From Bacteroidota bacterium (GTDB taxonomy: Bacteria > Bacteroidota > Bacteroidia > Chitinophagales > Chitinophagaceae), in contig JAEZZY010000057.1 in the NCBI GenBank assembly GCA_023418315.1, positions 1 through 64,000 on the forward strand: a stretch of 64,000 bases of DNA. Reading direction: 5' to 3'. Below, piece by piece: positions 40,697 through 50,594 of this stretch. The notes beneath the pieces were generated by a model that saw only the letters and a program-made list of their open reading frames with translations, was not told where the DNA came from and did not search any database. Position numbers and translations under genes: made by a program. Position 1 is the first letter of the stretch; the number at the start of each line of letters is the position of its first letter.

Positions 40697-41851
40697 TCAA
40701 CCGATTGCTGCGTTAAGGTCTTTGATGAGATCCTCTACATCTTCTATGCCCACACTCAGCCTGATGAGTGAATCTACCAATCCGTTTTTAATTCTGTCTT
40801 CACGGGGAATGGAAGCATGTGTCATCGTAGCCGGATGTCCTATAAGGGATTCCACTCCGCCCAATGACTCTGCCAATGAGAATAATTCCGTTCTTTTCAA
40901 TACCTCATTAGCCGCTTCTATACTGTCGTTTTTCAGGGTAAAGGAAATCATGCCGCCGAAGCCTCTCATTTGCCGTTTTGCCACTTCATGATTAGGATGA
41001 TCTTCAAAACCGCACCATAGCACTTTGTCCACTTTATCATTTCCACGGAGCCATTTGGCTATAGCTTCACCATTTTCGCAATGACGCTGCATCCGTACGT
41101 GGAGGGTTTTTATGCCGCGCAGCACCAGCCATGCATCATGAGGTCCGGGTACGGCTCCGCAACTGTTTTGGATAAACCGTAAACGTTCTTCCAGGCCGGC
41201 ATCGTTCATAATCAAAGCGCCGTGTACCACATCGCTATGGCCGCCGAGGTATTTGGTAGCAGAGTGTAACACAATATCCGCACCGTGATCCAGCGGATTT
41301 TGCAGATAAGGCGAAGCGAAGGTATTGTCCACTACAAAGATGAGCTGATGTTGTTTGGCAATTTTAGCGCAGGCTGCAATGTCCACAATATTAAGCAGCG
41401 GATTGGTAGGCGTTTCCGCCCAAAGCATTTTTGTTTTATCGTTTACATAGGCGCGGATATTTTCCGCATGGCTCATATCTACAAAATGAAATTTAATGCC
41501 ATAAGAAGCAAATATTTTTGTGAAAATACGGTAGGTGCCACCGTAAAGATCATTGGCTACAATTACCTCGTCTCCGGGCAGAAGCAGCTTAGCCACGGCA
41601 TCGGTAGCGGCCATTCCACTGCCGAAAGACAAGCCATAGGCTCCGTTTTCAATACTTGCCAATGCGTTTTGCAATACGGTGCGCGTAGGATTTTGAGTAC
41701 GGGCATATTCATATCCTTTATGATCGCCGGGGGCGTTTTGCACATAAGTAGAGGTCTGGTAGATAGGGGTCATGATAGCGCCCGTAGTAGGGTCGGGCTC
41801 AACGCCTGCATGGATAAGACGGGTAGCGAGTTTGTGTTTTGTATGGCTCAT
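40697..41851 (-). CDS. Trans-sulfuration PLP enzyme (cystathionine gamma-synthase / gamma-lyase)
   Basis: 384 residues, Cys/Met metabolism PLP family. PIYQTSTYVQ, YEYARTQNPTR, GSGMAATDAVAKLL, ETPTNPLL and the PLP lysine in SATKYLGGHSD are clear. Cytoplasmic. Synthase and lyase members cannot be separated safely by eye. Monocistronic, with a -7 box 23 bp before the ATG. Confidence 0.92.
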   Translation of the reverse strand: MSHTKHKLATRLIHAGVEPDPTTGAIMTPIYQTSTYVQNAPGDHKGYEYARTQNPTRTVLQNALASIENGAYGLSFGSGMAATDAVAKLLLPGDEVIVANDLYGGTYRIFTKIFASYGIKFHFVDMSHAENIRAYVNDKTKMLWAETPTNPLLNIVDIAACAKIAKQHQLIFVVDNTFASPYLQNPLDHGADIVLHSATKYLGGHSDVVHGALIMNDAGLEERLRFIQNSCGAVPGPHDAWLVLRGIKTLHVRMQRHCENGEAIAKWLRGNDKVDKVLWCGFEDHPNHEVAKRQMRGFGGMISFTLKNDSIEAANEVLKRTELFSLAESLGGVESLIGHPATMTHASIPREDRIKNGLVDSLIRLSVGIEDVEDLIKDLNAAIG

Positions 41852-41874
41852 GATGTGGAAAATAAAATTTTGTG

Positions 41875-41882
41875 CAAAGGTA
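41875..41882 (-). promoter_or_regulatory. -7 box (TACCTTTG) of the trans-sulfuration gene
   Basis: Minus-strand TACCTTTG, leader about 19 nt. Too short for a SAM riboswitch. Confidence 0.65.
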
Positions 41883-42038
41883 ACGAGGAATAGGGGAGAA
41901 TGAGAACAGAAAACTATAGCCTCATGCTCCCTTCATTCGTTAGTGCACTTATTTTGTATTACATAGGCATTCCCGACTACCGGAAAGATAGTGGTATCTG
42001 CCCTAAACTATATTTCTATCTTCAGAATAATTTCCCTA

Positions 42039-43442
42039 TCAACTACCCGAAGTAGTAGGATAGACTACCGGCATGTTTTGTATCTCTTTCATTTTCCCGA
42101 AACCGCCAAGCACGTTTCTCAAATTGTGGAAGCCCTGCTTTTTTAGCAATGAAGCCGCTATGACGGAACGGTAGCCTCCTGCGCAGTGTATATATAGGTT
42201 GTTCTCATCATCAATTTGTGCCAGGGTCAAAGTGTCTTTCATGCTGTCAAGCGGTATGTTGGTAGCGCCTTTTACATGACCTGCTTCATATTCTCCCTGC
42301 TTACGCACGTCTATCACTTCCAGCTTCTGATCATGGGGAAGGTCCATCGCAAGTTCTTCGGGGTCTATGTCAATAATCATATCTTGTTTTTCGCCGGCTT
42401 GCTGCCAAGCCTCTATGCCGCCCTCCAGATAGCCTTCTATTTTATCAAAACCGACGCGCGCCATGCGGATGATGCTCTCTTGTTCTTTACCGGTTTCCGT
42501 TACCAACACCATCGGGCGATCAAAAGGTAATAAAATTCCTGCCCATTCCGCATATCGTCCATCCAATCCGATGCTGATAGAACCGGGTACGAAGGATTGG
42601 GTGAACACGGTGGAAGATCTTGTATCGAGAATCCATGCGCCGTCTTTTACTTTTTTCTTAAAATCTGCTACAGATAAGGGCTTTAAGGATTTTTCCATCA
42701 CCGAGTCCAGACTTTCATAGCCTTGTTGATTGATTTTGGCATTTATAGGGAAATAAGCCGGAGGCGTGTTTAATCCCGTCGTAACTTGACGGACAAATTC
42801 TTCCTTCGTCATATCCTTCAGTGCGTAGTTGGTTGTTTTCTGTATGCCTATGGTGCTAAAGGTTTCTTTACCCAGGTTTTTGCCGCAGGCAGAGCCGGGG
42901 CCATGTGCCGGATAAACGATTACATGGTCTGGGAGGGTTTTGATTTTAGTTTGCAATGTATCATACATAGTAGCAGCCAGTTCTTCTTTGCTGAGGTTGC
43001 CACTAAACAAATCTGGTCTTCCTACATCGCCTACAAATAAAGTATCTCCGGTGAAGACACAATAGGGATTTCCGGATTCATCATGCAGCAGATAACTGGT
43101 GCTTTCCAAGGTGTGGCCGGGTGTGTGAAGGACGTTCAGTTTTAGCTTTCCGATTTGAAACTCTTCTCCATCCTTTGCATGATAGGCTTCAAATTTTGTT
43201 TTCGCATCCGGTCCATATACGATGGGGGCTCCGGTTTTCTTAGCCAGTTCTATATGTCCGCTTACGAAATCGGCATGAAAATGCGTTTCGAAAATATATT
43301 TAATCTTCACTCCTTGTTCTGCCGCCATGCGGATGTAGCTATCCACATCGCGCAAAGGGTCTATCACCGCTGCCTCGCCTTCGCTGCTGATGAAATAAGC
43401 CGCCTCGCTAAGGCAATTGGTATAAAGCTGTTGTACGTTCAT
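42039..43442 (-). CDS. MBL-fold/double-rhodanese protein (persulfide dioxygenase-like)
   Basis: 467 residues. Residues about 1-240 are a metallo-beta-lactamase domain of the ETHE1/glyoxalase II type (THFHADF: H54, H56, D58; HTPGHTLES; FTGDTLFVGDVGRPDL). Two rhodanese domains follow: the first (about 255-350) lacks the catalytic Cys (VLVTETGKEQ), the second (about 370-460) has it in IHCAGGYRS (C420). Such fusions oxidise or transfer sulfane sulfur. The gene begins 23 bp after the peptidase stop upstream, so they are probably one operon. Confidence 0.9.
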   Translation of the reverse strand: MNVQQLYTNCLSEAAYFISSEGEAAVIDPLRDVDSYIRMAAEQGVKIKYIFETHFHADFVSGHIELAKKTGAPIVYGPDAKTKFEAYHAKDGEEFQIGKLKLNVLHTPGHTLESTSYLLHDESGNPYCVFTGDTLFVGDVGRPDLFSGNLSKEELAATMYDTLQTKIKTLPDHVIVYPAHGPGSACGKNLGKETFSTIGIQKTTNYALKDMTKEEFVRQVTTGLNTPPAYFPINAKINQQGYESLDSVMEKSLKPLSVADFKKKVKDGAWILDTRSSTVFTQSFVPGSISIGLDGRYAEWAGILLPFDRPMVLVTETGKEQESIIRMARVGFDKIEGYLEGGIEAWQQAGEKQDMIIDIDPEELAMDLPHDQKLEVIDVRKQGEYEAGHVKGATNIPLDSMKDTLTLAQIDDENNLYIHCAGGYRSVIAASLLKKQGFHNLRNVLGGFGKMKEIQNMPVVYPTTSGS

Positions 43443-43465
43443 AAAAAAATGTTGATTGAAAATGA

Positions 43466-44161
43466 TTAATCGTCGTTCCTTCTATTGAGGAAGATCATGA
43501 TAAAATAAATAAGGTTGGCTACCGAAGCGATGGCCGCTACCAGGTAAGTTCTTGCTGCCCATTTCAGTGCATCTTTAGCCCCTTCATGTTCGTTGCCTAC
43601 GGCAATATGGGCGCTTTGCATCCAGCGCAATGCTCTGGCGCTGGCATCATACTCCACCGGAAGTGTAATCAACGAAAAAATAGTAGAGATGGCAAATAAG
43701 GCAATGCCTATAAGTAAGATGGTTTGATTGCCATGTCCGAAGCCCATTACCCCTATACCTGCCATAATGATCCATTGGCTGAGGGTGGTGCTTATCTGCA
43801 CGGCGGGTACTAAGGCGCTGCGCATTTTCAGCGGGGCATAAGCTGCTGCATGCTGCACGGCGTGCCCGCATTCGTGTGCAGCTACCGCGGCGGCGGCCAC
43901 ACTTCTGCCTTCATATACATCGGGGCTAAGGTTTACCGTCTTATCCTGCGGATTATAATGGTCGCTCAGAAAGCCGGGCGTAGAGATTACTTTCACATCA
44001 TAAATGCCGTTGTCGTGTAGCATATTCTCTGCCACTTCACGCCCGCTCATGCCATTTCCCAGCGGCACTTCCGAATAATGTTTGAATTTTGATTTTAATC
44101 GGTTGCTGACCATCATGCCCACTATGAACATAATCCCTGCAATCAAATAGTATCCTATCAT
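43466..44161 (-). CDS. YugP-type zinc metallopeptidase, membrane-anchored
   Basis: 231 residues. An N-terminal membrane helix, the zinc motif AAHECGHAVQHA (H96, E97, H100), and two or three C-terminal transmembrane helices. The spacing fits the YugP/neutral zinc metallopeptidase family. Substrate unknown. Upstream partner of the MBL-rhodanese gene. Confidence 0.9.
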   Translation of the reverse strand: MIGYYLIAGIMFIVGMMVSNRLKSKFKHYSEVPLGNGMSGREVAENMLHDNGIYDVKVISTPGFLSDHYNPQDKTVNLSPDVYEGRSVAAAAVAAHECGHAVQHAAAYAPLKMRSALVPAVQISTTLSQWIIMAGIGVMGFGHGNQTILLIGIALFAISTIFSLITLPVEYDASARALRWMQSAHIAVGNEHEGAKDALKWAARTYLVAAIASVANLIYFIMIFLNRRNDD

Positions 44162-44361
44162 AGTTGTAAAAACGTTTCCATTTTCCTCATCAAATAACCT
44201 ACCAATGTAAAAATGGCAGTTTATGCCGGTTTTTTCTCACCCAGCAAATATAAAAGTAGGGCATTTGCAAAAAATGATATTCATCAGCCCTTTATGGCTG
44301 CATTGACAAGAATGATGGCAAAACACTGACTGACCGGGCAAAAGCCAAAGTGGTTTTTCCT

Positions 44362-44369
44362 TACCTTTG
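44362..44369 (+). promoter_or_regulatory. -7 box (TACCTTTG) of the AraC regulator
   Basis: TACCTTTG ends 5 nt before the GTG start at 44375, implying a leaderless or nearly leaderless mRNA. Confidence 0.55.
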
Positions 44370-44374
44370 CATCC

Positions 44375-45235
44375 GTGCAGACCGTAAAGTTCATATCTTC
44401 TACTCATCCTACTACCTTAGATAGTTTGCTCGGCGAAGAAGCCAAAGTAATCTACAAGGAGCCTGTTTATATCAATAATTTTGTGCGTGCGGAATTTGTG
44501 AAGGTAAGCCTTAGCACCGGTCATTCTTTTGCCGAAGAAGGCGGAAGACTTTATCTCTATCCTATAGATGACGGGCAGTATCACCTGCATTTACTCTATC
44601 TGATTCCCGGACAAGATATGACAGAACCGGAGATTTGCTGGCTGCAGTTTTTGCCGGAGTTCTTCCACATGTTCGATGAGCATGCACTTTTGGACAATAG
44701 CCCCTTCCGGTTTGATAAGACCACAGAGCAGCAGTTTGTAATATGCACTCCTTCCAAGCTCCTGATCGAACAATTGAAAAATATTTCGGCGCTCACACCC
44801 TTGCTTCAATCCTTGCAGCTTAGTGAAATCACGTTGCAACTTCTGCGCAGGGCTATAGAAAGCATTACCGTACCGTTTACCGTTTGCCCGGTGCCGGCCT
44901 GCCGCTTTCTGGCTCATGACAGCGAGCGGGAAAAAATATTTGAAGCAAAAGCGATAATGGAAGAAGCTATAGACCAGCCGCTTACCATCAAAGAACTTTC
45001 GCGCAAGGTTGCGATGAATGAATGCTATCTTAAAAAAGGCTTTAAAACCTTGATAGGAAAAACCATCAACGAATACCAGCAACACCTTCGCATCAGCAAA
45101 GCCAAAGAACTGTTGCAGCAAAAAGGACAAACCGTTTCGGAAGTAGCCAGCTTACTCGGCTACAGCAGTATTTCCCATTTTTCTACCGCTTTCAAAAAAG
45201 CTACCGGACTGAAGCCTTGCGAATTGCTGGGATAA
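44375..45235 (+). CDS. AraC-family transcriptional regulator
   Basis: 286 residues with a GTG start (no ATG is available near the N-terminus). An uncharacterised N-terminal sensing domain (1 to about 180) is followed by a C-terminal double HTH: LTIKELSRKVAMNECYLKKGFKTLIGKTINEYQQHLRI and GQTVSEVASLLGYSSISHFSTAFKKATGLKP. Ligand and targets unknown. The next gene follows by 60 bp and could be a target or co-transcribed. Confidence 0.92.
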   Translation: MQTVKFISSTHPTTLDSLLGEEAKVIYKEPVYINNFVRAEFVKVSLSTGHSFAEEGGRLYLYPIDDGQYHLHLLYLIPGQDMTEPEICWLQFLPEFFHMFDEHALLDNSPFRFDKTTEQQFVICTPSKLLIEQLKNISALTPLLQSLQLSEITLQLLRRAIESITVPFTVCPVPACRFLAHDSEREKIFEAKAIMEEAIDQPLTIKELSRKVAMNECYLKKGFKTLIGKTINEYQQHLRISKAKELLQQKGQTVSEVASLLGYSSISHFSTAFKKATGLKPCELLG

Positions 45236-45295
45236 GCACGCACACTTTCTTTACTATAAAATACTATAAATCCCATCCTTGCGTTGATAAGGAAT

Positions 45296-46807
45296 ATGGG
45301 AAAGAAAAAATTGCTTCTACCGATAGCGTTTGCAACGCTTTCTGCTTTTCTGTTTTACAAAAAAGATCTCGGACTCAATCTGCTGCTGTTTGAAATAGCA
45401 GCGCTGTTCCTATTGTTTGCAACAGGGCAAATCCCCCGGAAACATAAAAGCCTGATGATGGCATTTGCCGCACTGCTCCTAAGCTCCGTCTTTACACTAA
45501 TCAATTACTCCGTCTTTGGTTATGTACTTCATTTTATTCTTTGTCTGCTTTTTACGGGCTTGCTCATCTATCCCTATGCGCGGTCGCCGGTTACCCCCAT
45601 AGCGCTTTCCTTATACAATCTGGCGACAAGCCAAGTTTTTTTCCTTCGCCTGCTGACCGAACGAAACCACAAAGGAAAAACTGTTTTTACACGCGTGTTC
45701 CGGGCTGGGATTTTTATCCTGCCTATGTGCATCATCGTGTTGTTCTTTTTGATGTACCAACAATCCAATCCTGTATTTGAACGGATTTTTTCCGTGCCTT
45801 TGGAGCGAATTACTCATTTTCTAAGCAAGTTGTTTGAAAGGTTTAATTTTTTGCTGTTCTTCACGTTTTTGCTGGGCTTGCTGATTAGCAATTTTATTTT
45901 TTTGAGAAAAGGAAAAGAACAACTCATCAAAAAAGATCAGAACGCTTCGGAAAGTTTACAGCGTAGCAAAACAAAAACTTTCTCCACCGCAAAAAACCTG
46001 TCGCTGAAAAACGAATACCGTGCGGCGCTGTTCTTATTTGCCTCCCTCAACCTGCTTTTATTTTTGCTGAATATAGCGGACGTGTATTCCGTATGGTTTC
46101 ATTTTGAATGGAAAGGGCAATATTTGAAACAGTACGTGCATGAAGGCACCTATCTGCTTATCCTCTCTATCCTCATTTCTATAGCGCTGGTTTTGTATTA
46201 TTTCCGGGGCAATCTGAATCATTATCCTCAGGCTACCCTTCTGCGCAGGCTTAGTTTTATTTGGCTGGCACAAAACGCGTTGCTGCTCGTTTCCGTAGGA
46301 ATAAGAAATTACTGGTACATTCATTTTTTCGCATTGGCTTATAAAAGAATAGGAGTTTATATTTTTCTGTTGCTCACTTTGTTTGGGCTATACAGTGTCT
46401 GGAAAAAGGTAAACGAAAAAAAATCGCTGTTTTACCTCTGTAAAGTGAATGCGACAGCCTGGTTGGTAGTGCTTACGATGAGTTCATTGATAAATTGGGA
46501 TAGCCTTATAGCCCGGTATAATTTTTCAAAATCCGGAAGGGCGTTTTTGCATTTGGCGTTTTTATCCACCTTGCCCGACAAATGTCTTCCTCATCTTGAT
46601 AAGCCCTATGAAACACTTTTACAGATAGATCATATCCAAAAACAGCTTTTTCATTTTGACGAAGTATTCATGACACCGGAAACCTATCACAGCATTCTAC
46701 AGAAACGAAAAAAACGGTTTATAGAGAAATGGGAGCGAAAAGATATTCTGGAATGGAACTATGCAGAATGGCGCGCCTATCGCCGGCTTACGAACGGTTC
46801 ATCCTGA
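45296..46807 (+). CDS. DUF4153/DUF4173-like polytopic membrane protein
   Basis: 503 residues from ATG 45296 (MGKKKLLLPIAFATL); a TTG four codons upstream is less likely because AAGGA precedes the ATG. About eleven transmembrane helices, then a soluble C-terminal region (FHFDEVFMTPETYHSILQK). The layout resembles DUF4153/4173 proteins, which often accompany regulators. Function unknown. Confidence 0.78.
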   Translation: MGKKKLLLPIAFATLSAFLFYKKDLGLNLLLFEIAALFLLFATGQIPRKHKSLMMAFAALLLSSVFTLINYSVFGYVLHFILCLLFTGLLIYPYARSPVTPIALSLYNLATSQVFFLRLLTERNHKGKTVFTRVFRAGIFILPMCIIVLFFLMYQQSNPVFERIFSVPLERITHFLSKLFERFNFLLFFTFLLGLLISNFIFLRKGKEQLIKKDQNASESLQRSKTKTFSTAKNLSLKNEYRAALFLFASLNLLLFLLNIADVYSVWFHFEWKGQYLKQYVHEGTYLLILSILISIALVLYYFRGNLNHYPQATLLRRLSFIWLAQNALLLVSVGIRNYWYIHFFALAYKRIGVYIFLLLTLFGLYSVWKKVNEKKSLFYLCKVNATAWLVVLTMSSLINWDSLIARYNFSKSGRAFLHLAFLSTLPDKCLPHLDKPYETLLQIDHIQKQLFHFDEVFMTPETYHSILQKRKKRFIEKWERKDILEWNYAEWRAYRRLTNGSS

Positions 46808-46830
46808 TGTTCCCTATGCAGAAGCTTATT

Positions 46831-47616
46831 TTAAAAGAGTAAAATAACAGCCGGTGCAGACACTTCGGATACGAGGGTGGTATCTACAGCCGGTGGGCTA
46901 TCGGTCGTTTTTTCGTTACGGCTGAAATACCAGAGCAAAATACCTATGGCAACAAGCACAAGCAGGGGTAATAACCATTTCTTGCCGCTATTTTTTGGTG
47001 CTGAAACGTTTGTAGAATCTGAAGGAACCTTCACACCCGATGACATATTTGCCGCGCCTAAGCCGAGGCTGCCTACACTGGAGAGCCCTATAGCCTCAGC
47101 AAGAGGATACCCCGAAGGCGATGCAGCAACGATAGATTCTTTTTGCCCCAGCAGCCAGCTTGTAAGCCCCGCAGCAGAAAGATTTTCTTCTTTTACTTTT
47201 TTGCCTATAATCGCTAATAAAGCAGGTGCCAGCAAGGATAGCAACCCCTTTGAGGCGGTTAGTTTGATGCCTGCATATTGGGCAATCATCGTTGTCATAA
47301 TGCCCCATTTTTCACCAAAAGAGCGGTTTAATACGGTCATGATATGGATGGCTACCGGCGTGGTAGCATCGGTGTTCACTAATGCGCCGGAGGAGTGTAA
47401 TAACCCGCCACCTGCCGCTTCTGTGGCCAATTTATGCAGGGTATTGGAGCCATCCGCCGTTTCGGATTGGTGCAGAAAGCCGGCAAGAAGGGTAGGCGTT
47501 GCTGCATGAATGGCTTTGGTGAGTCCTTCTTCCGATTCTCCGTAGGCGCCTGCCAGTTGGGTAATGAATGCAGGATGTATAATGCCTTTGGCAAGATCCA
47601 TAATAGTTGCTGACAT
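46831..47616 (-). CDS. DUF937 family protein with a C-terminal membrane helix
   Basis: 261 residues from ATG 47616; an ATG at 47601 is an alternative. DUF937 features: repeated helical segments (AIHAATPTLLAGFL, TTPVAIHIMTVLNRSFGEKWGIMTTMIAQYAGI, GLLSLLAPALLAIIGKK). A linker and a transmembrane helix (about 215-233) follow, then an acidic short tail. Function unknown; convergent with the 45296 gene. Confidence 0.75.
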   Translation of the reverse strand: MSATIMDLAKGIIHPAFITQLAGAYGESEEGLTKAIHAATPTLLAGFLHQSETADGSNTLHKLATEAAGGGLLHSSGALVNTDATTPVAIHIMTVLNRSFGEKWGIMTTMIAQYAGIKLTASKGLLSLLAPALLAIIGKKVKEENLSAAGLTSWLLGQKESIVAASPSGYPLAEAIGLSSVGSLGLGAANMSSGVKVPSDSTNVSAPKNSGKKWLLPLLVLVAIGILLWYFSRNEKTTDSPPAVDTTLVSEVSAPAVILLF

Positions 47617-47678
47617 AACGGTACATGTTGATTCGTTCCTAAACGCATAAAAATACTGCCATAAAGCAGAATTAAGCA

Positions 47679-47713
47679 CAAAAAAAGCGATAAGTAAGGT
47701 TACCTATCGCTTT
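47679..47713 (-). terminator. Terminator of clpC
   Basis: A 14-bp stem (AAAGCGATAGGTAA with TTACTTATCGCTTT, one G-T pair) and a T run on the minus strand, 23 bp after the clpC stop. Confidence 0.9.
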
Positions 47714-47735
47714 CTGTTTTGGCTATAGAAGATGT

Positions 47736-50279
47736 TTATTTTGCTTTTGCGGATTCTTCTTTTTTGGTAGAATCATTCCTGTCTATCGTGAAAATAATCT
47801 TCTTTTCTTCTTCGTTATAGTCTGCGGTTACTTTATCTCCTTCTATAATCTTGCGGGTCAGGATGTCTTCTGCCAGCGGGTCTTCCAGATATTTTTGAAT
47901 GGCGCGATGCAGCGGGCGGGCACCAAATTGCTGGTCATATCCTTTCTCTGCTATAAACTTCTTGGCTTCATTGCTGAGGTGTAGCTCAAAGCCTAAAGTA
48001 TTCAGGCGTTTCAGCACATCCTTCATGATAATGTCTATAATGAGGTTGATGTGTTCTTGCTCCAGTGAGTTAAAGATCACTACATCGTCAATCCGGTTGA
48101 GAAACTCCGGAGAAAACGTACGTTTCAGCGCTTTTTCGATAATGCCTTTGGAAACATCTTCGGAGGACATTGTAGTAGCGGAAGTGGCAAAGCCTACACC
48201 CGTGCCAAAATCTTTCAACTGGCGTGCTCCAATGTTGGAGGTCATGATGATGAGTGTATTCTTAAAATCTACTTTTCTGCCGAGTCCGTCTGTTAATTGT
48301 CCATCATCCAGTACTTGCAGCATTATATTGAAAATATCGGGATGCGCTTTTTCTATTTCATCCAGCAGCACTACGGAATAAGGTTTGCGACGCACTTTCT
48401 CGGTAAGCTGTCCTCCTTCTTCGTAGCCTACATAGCCGGGAGGCGCGCCTATAAGGCGGCTGAGTGAAAACTTCTCCATATACTCACTCATGTCCACTCG
48501 TATGAGTGCGTCATCACTATCAAACATATAGCGCGCCAAGGCACGGGCAAGTTCCGTTTTTCCCACACCGGTAGGCCCCAGGAAGATGAACGAACCGATT
48601 GGTTTTTTAGGATCTTTAAGTCCTACTCTATTTCGCTGAATGGCTTTTACTACTTTGCTGATGGCTTCATCTTGTCCTATCACAGCGCCTTTCAGGTCAT
48701 CGCCCATGCGACGTAGTTTTTCACTTTCGGCTTCTACCATGCGCATTACCGGGATGCCGGTCATCATGCTCACTACTTCGGCTATATCTTCTTCGTGTAT
48801 GGGGTAGCGTTTGTTTTTCGCTTCTTCTTCCCATTCGGCTTTGGCTTTTTCCAGTTCTTCGCCGAGGCGTTTTTCTTTATCGCGCAGTGCTGCGGCTTCT
48901 TCAAAACGCTGGCTTTTCACCACTTTATTTTTTTCCAGCTTGATGTCCTCTATTTTCTTTTCCAGCTCCAGAATGTTTTCGGGAACATTGATGTTTTTAA
49001 GATGCACACGGGCACCTACCTCATCCATCACGTCAATGGCTTTATCCGGCAGCAGGCGGTCGGTCATATAGCGATCGCTCAGTTTTACACAAGCATCAAT
49101 AGCATCTGCATCATAGGCTACGTTGTGAAATTCTTCGTATTTGGGGCGTATGTTATTGAGGATGGTGATGGTTTCTTCCACGCTTGGCGGCTCTACCAAT
49201 ACTTTCTGAAAGCGACGATCGAGAGCGCCGTCTTTTTCAATATACATACGGTATTCATCCAGCGTAGAAGCGCCGATACATTGGAGGTCGCCACGAGCCA
49301 GCGCCGGTTTAAAAATATTGGATGCGTCCAGCGAACCGGAAGCGCCGCCCGCACCTACAATGGTGTGGATTTCATCTATAAATAAAATGACATCGCGGTT
49401 TTTCTCCAGCTCGTTCATGATGGCTTTCATGCGCTCTTCAAACTGCCCGCGGTATTTAGTGCCGGCTACCAGTGCGGCAAGATCCAGGCTGATCACCCGC
49501 TTGTCGAACAACACACGCGATACCTTGCGCTGAATGATGCGCAAAGCCAGTCCTTCCACTATGGCGGTTTTACCCACGCCAGGTTCCCCTATAAGGATGG
49601 GATTGTTCTTTTTACGGCGGGAAAGAATTTGCGAAACACGTTCTATTTCTTCTTCACGGCCTACGATCGGGTCCAGGTTGCCCAGCTCAGCAAGTTTGGT
49701 AATATCTCTTCCGAAATTATCCAGTACCGGTGTTTTGGATTTTACATTGCCGGTAGTGCGGCGTTGCTGATATTGTTTGCGTTCTTCCTCTTCTTCAAAC
49801 TCTTCGCCCGGCTCGCTGCCATAGTCGCTCATAGGGGTTTCTCCGCGGAGAATACCCAGCTCGCTTTTGTAGCGTTCATAGTCCACTTCAAATTGGTGCA
49901 GCAATTGCGTAGCAGCGTTCTCTTTGTTTTTTAAGATAGAAAGCATCAGGTGCTCGGTTTCTACGCTCTGGCTTTTCAAGGCTTTGGCTTCCAGCACGGT
50001 GATGCGGATTACTTTCTCTGCCTGCTTGGTAAGCGGCAGGCTGTTGATGTTGGCAACAGGGCGGTTGTTCTTATCTTTTATCGTCAACTCCAGCTCTTTG
50101 CGCAGGTCTGAAAGATCCACATTCATACTCTGTAACACATGCACAGCAAGGCTTTCGCCTTCGCGGAGCAAGCCCAGAAGCAGATGCTCCGTGCCTATAA
50201 AATCGTTTCCAAGCCGCAATGCTTCTTCGCGGCTGTAGGAAATAACTTCTTTTACCTTCGGTGAAAAATTTGAATCCAT
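47736..50279 (-). CDS. clpC: ATP-dependent Clp protease ATP-binding subunit ClpC
   Basis: 847 residues. Clp-N double repeat (1 to about 145), first AAA+ domain with Walker A GEPGVGKTAIVEG and Walker B VILFIDEIH, a UVR-type coiled-coil middle (ILELEKKIEDIKLEKNKVVKSQRFEEAAALRDKEKRL), second AAA+ domain with GPTGVGKTELARA, and the D2-small domain. Hexameric unfoldase that feeds ClpP. No CtsR-type repeat was recognised upstream. The 315-bp gap 50280-50594 shows no gene; one plus-strand -7-like word (TATTTTTG, 50363) is present but unsupported. Confidence 0.97.
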   Translation of the reverse strand: MDSNFSPKVKEVISYSREEALRLGNDFIGTEHLLLGLLREGESLAVHVLQSMNVDLSDLRKELELTIKDKNNRPVANINSLPLTKQAEKVIRITVLEAKALKSQSVETEHLMLSILKNKENAATQLLHQFEVDYERYKSELGILRGETPMSDYGSEPGEEFEEEEERKQYQQRRTTGNVKSKTPVLDNFGRDITKLAELGNLDPIVGREEEIERVSQILSRRKKNNPILIGEPGVGKTAIVEGLALRIIQRKVSRVLFDKRVISLDLAALVAGTKYRGQFEERMKAIMNELEKNRDVILFIDEIHTIVGAGGASGSLDASNIFKPALARGDLQCIGASTLDEYRMYIEKDGALDRRFQKVLVEPPSVEETITILNNIRPKYEEFHNVAYDADAIDACVKLSDRYMTDRLLPDKAIDVMDEVGARVHLKNINVPENILELEKKIEDIKLEKNKVVKSQRFEEAAALRDKEKRLGEELEKAKAEWEEEAKNKRYPIHEEDIAEVVSMMTGIPVMRMVEAESEKLRRMGDDLKGAVIGQDEAISKVVKAIQRNRVGLKDPKKPIGSFIFLGPTGVGKTELARALARYMFDSDDALIRVDMSEYMEKFSLSRLIGAPPGYVGYEEGGQLTEKVRRKPYSVVLLDEIEKAHPDIFNIMLQVLDDGQLTDGLGRKVDFKNTLIIMTSNIGARQLKDFGTGVGFATSATTMSSEDVSKGIIEKALKRTFSPEFLNRIDDVVIFNSLEQEHINLIIDIIMKDVLKRLNTLGFELHLSNEAKKFIAEKGYDQQFGARPLHRAIQKYLEDPLAEDILTRKIIEGDKVTADYNEEEKKIIFTIDRNDSTKKEESAKAK

Positions 50280-50594
50280 TAGGTTGATTTCCTTTTATTT
50301 CAATGATTAAAGTTAATGAATCAGGCATTAAAGCCGCCTATCAAGTTTGGCTATAACTGCATTATTTTTGCAATCGTTTGGGCAATAACTCTGAAAACAA
50401 CTATTTATTAAGAAAACTTGCCGGCTTTTAAATACAAACATCATAGGCTCATAGTTTTTTTAGTGGATTGAAAAGCATGGTCGGATGAGCGGAACATCGT
50501 ATCTTCAATTAACGGTTTTCATTCCAGACTATTTCTATGTATCTATGCCTTTAGAGATAAAATTTTAACAAGCTCATTACTTAAATACAGCTCT

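Noticed and set aside
41852..42038. SAM riboswitch upstream of the trans-sulfuration gene
   Set aside because: The -7 box lies only 23 bp from the start codon, leaving no room for an aptamer.
50363..50370. Promoter TATTTTTG for the STAS-like-rnz pair
   Set aside because: It is over 220 bp from the gene and its TTTG is only 13 bp away, shorter than the usual 19-21 bp spacing.
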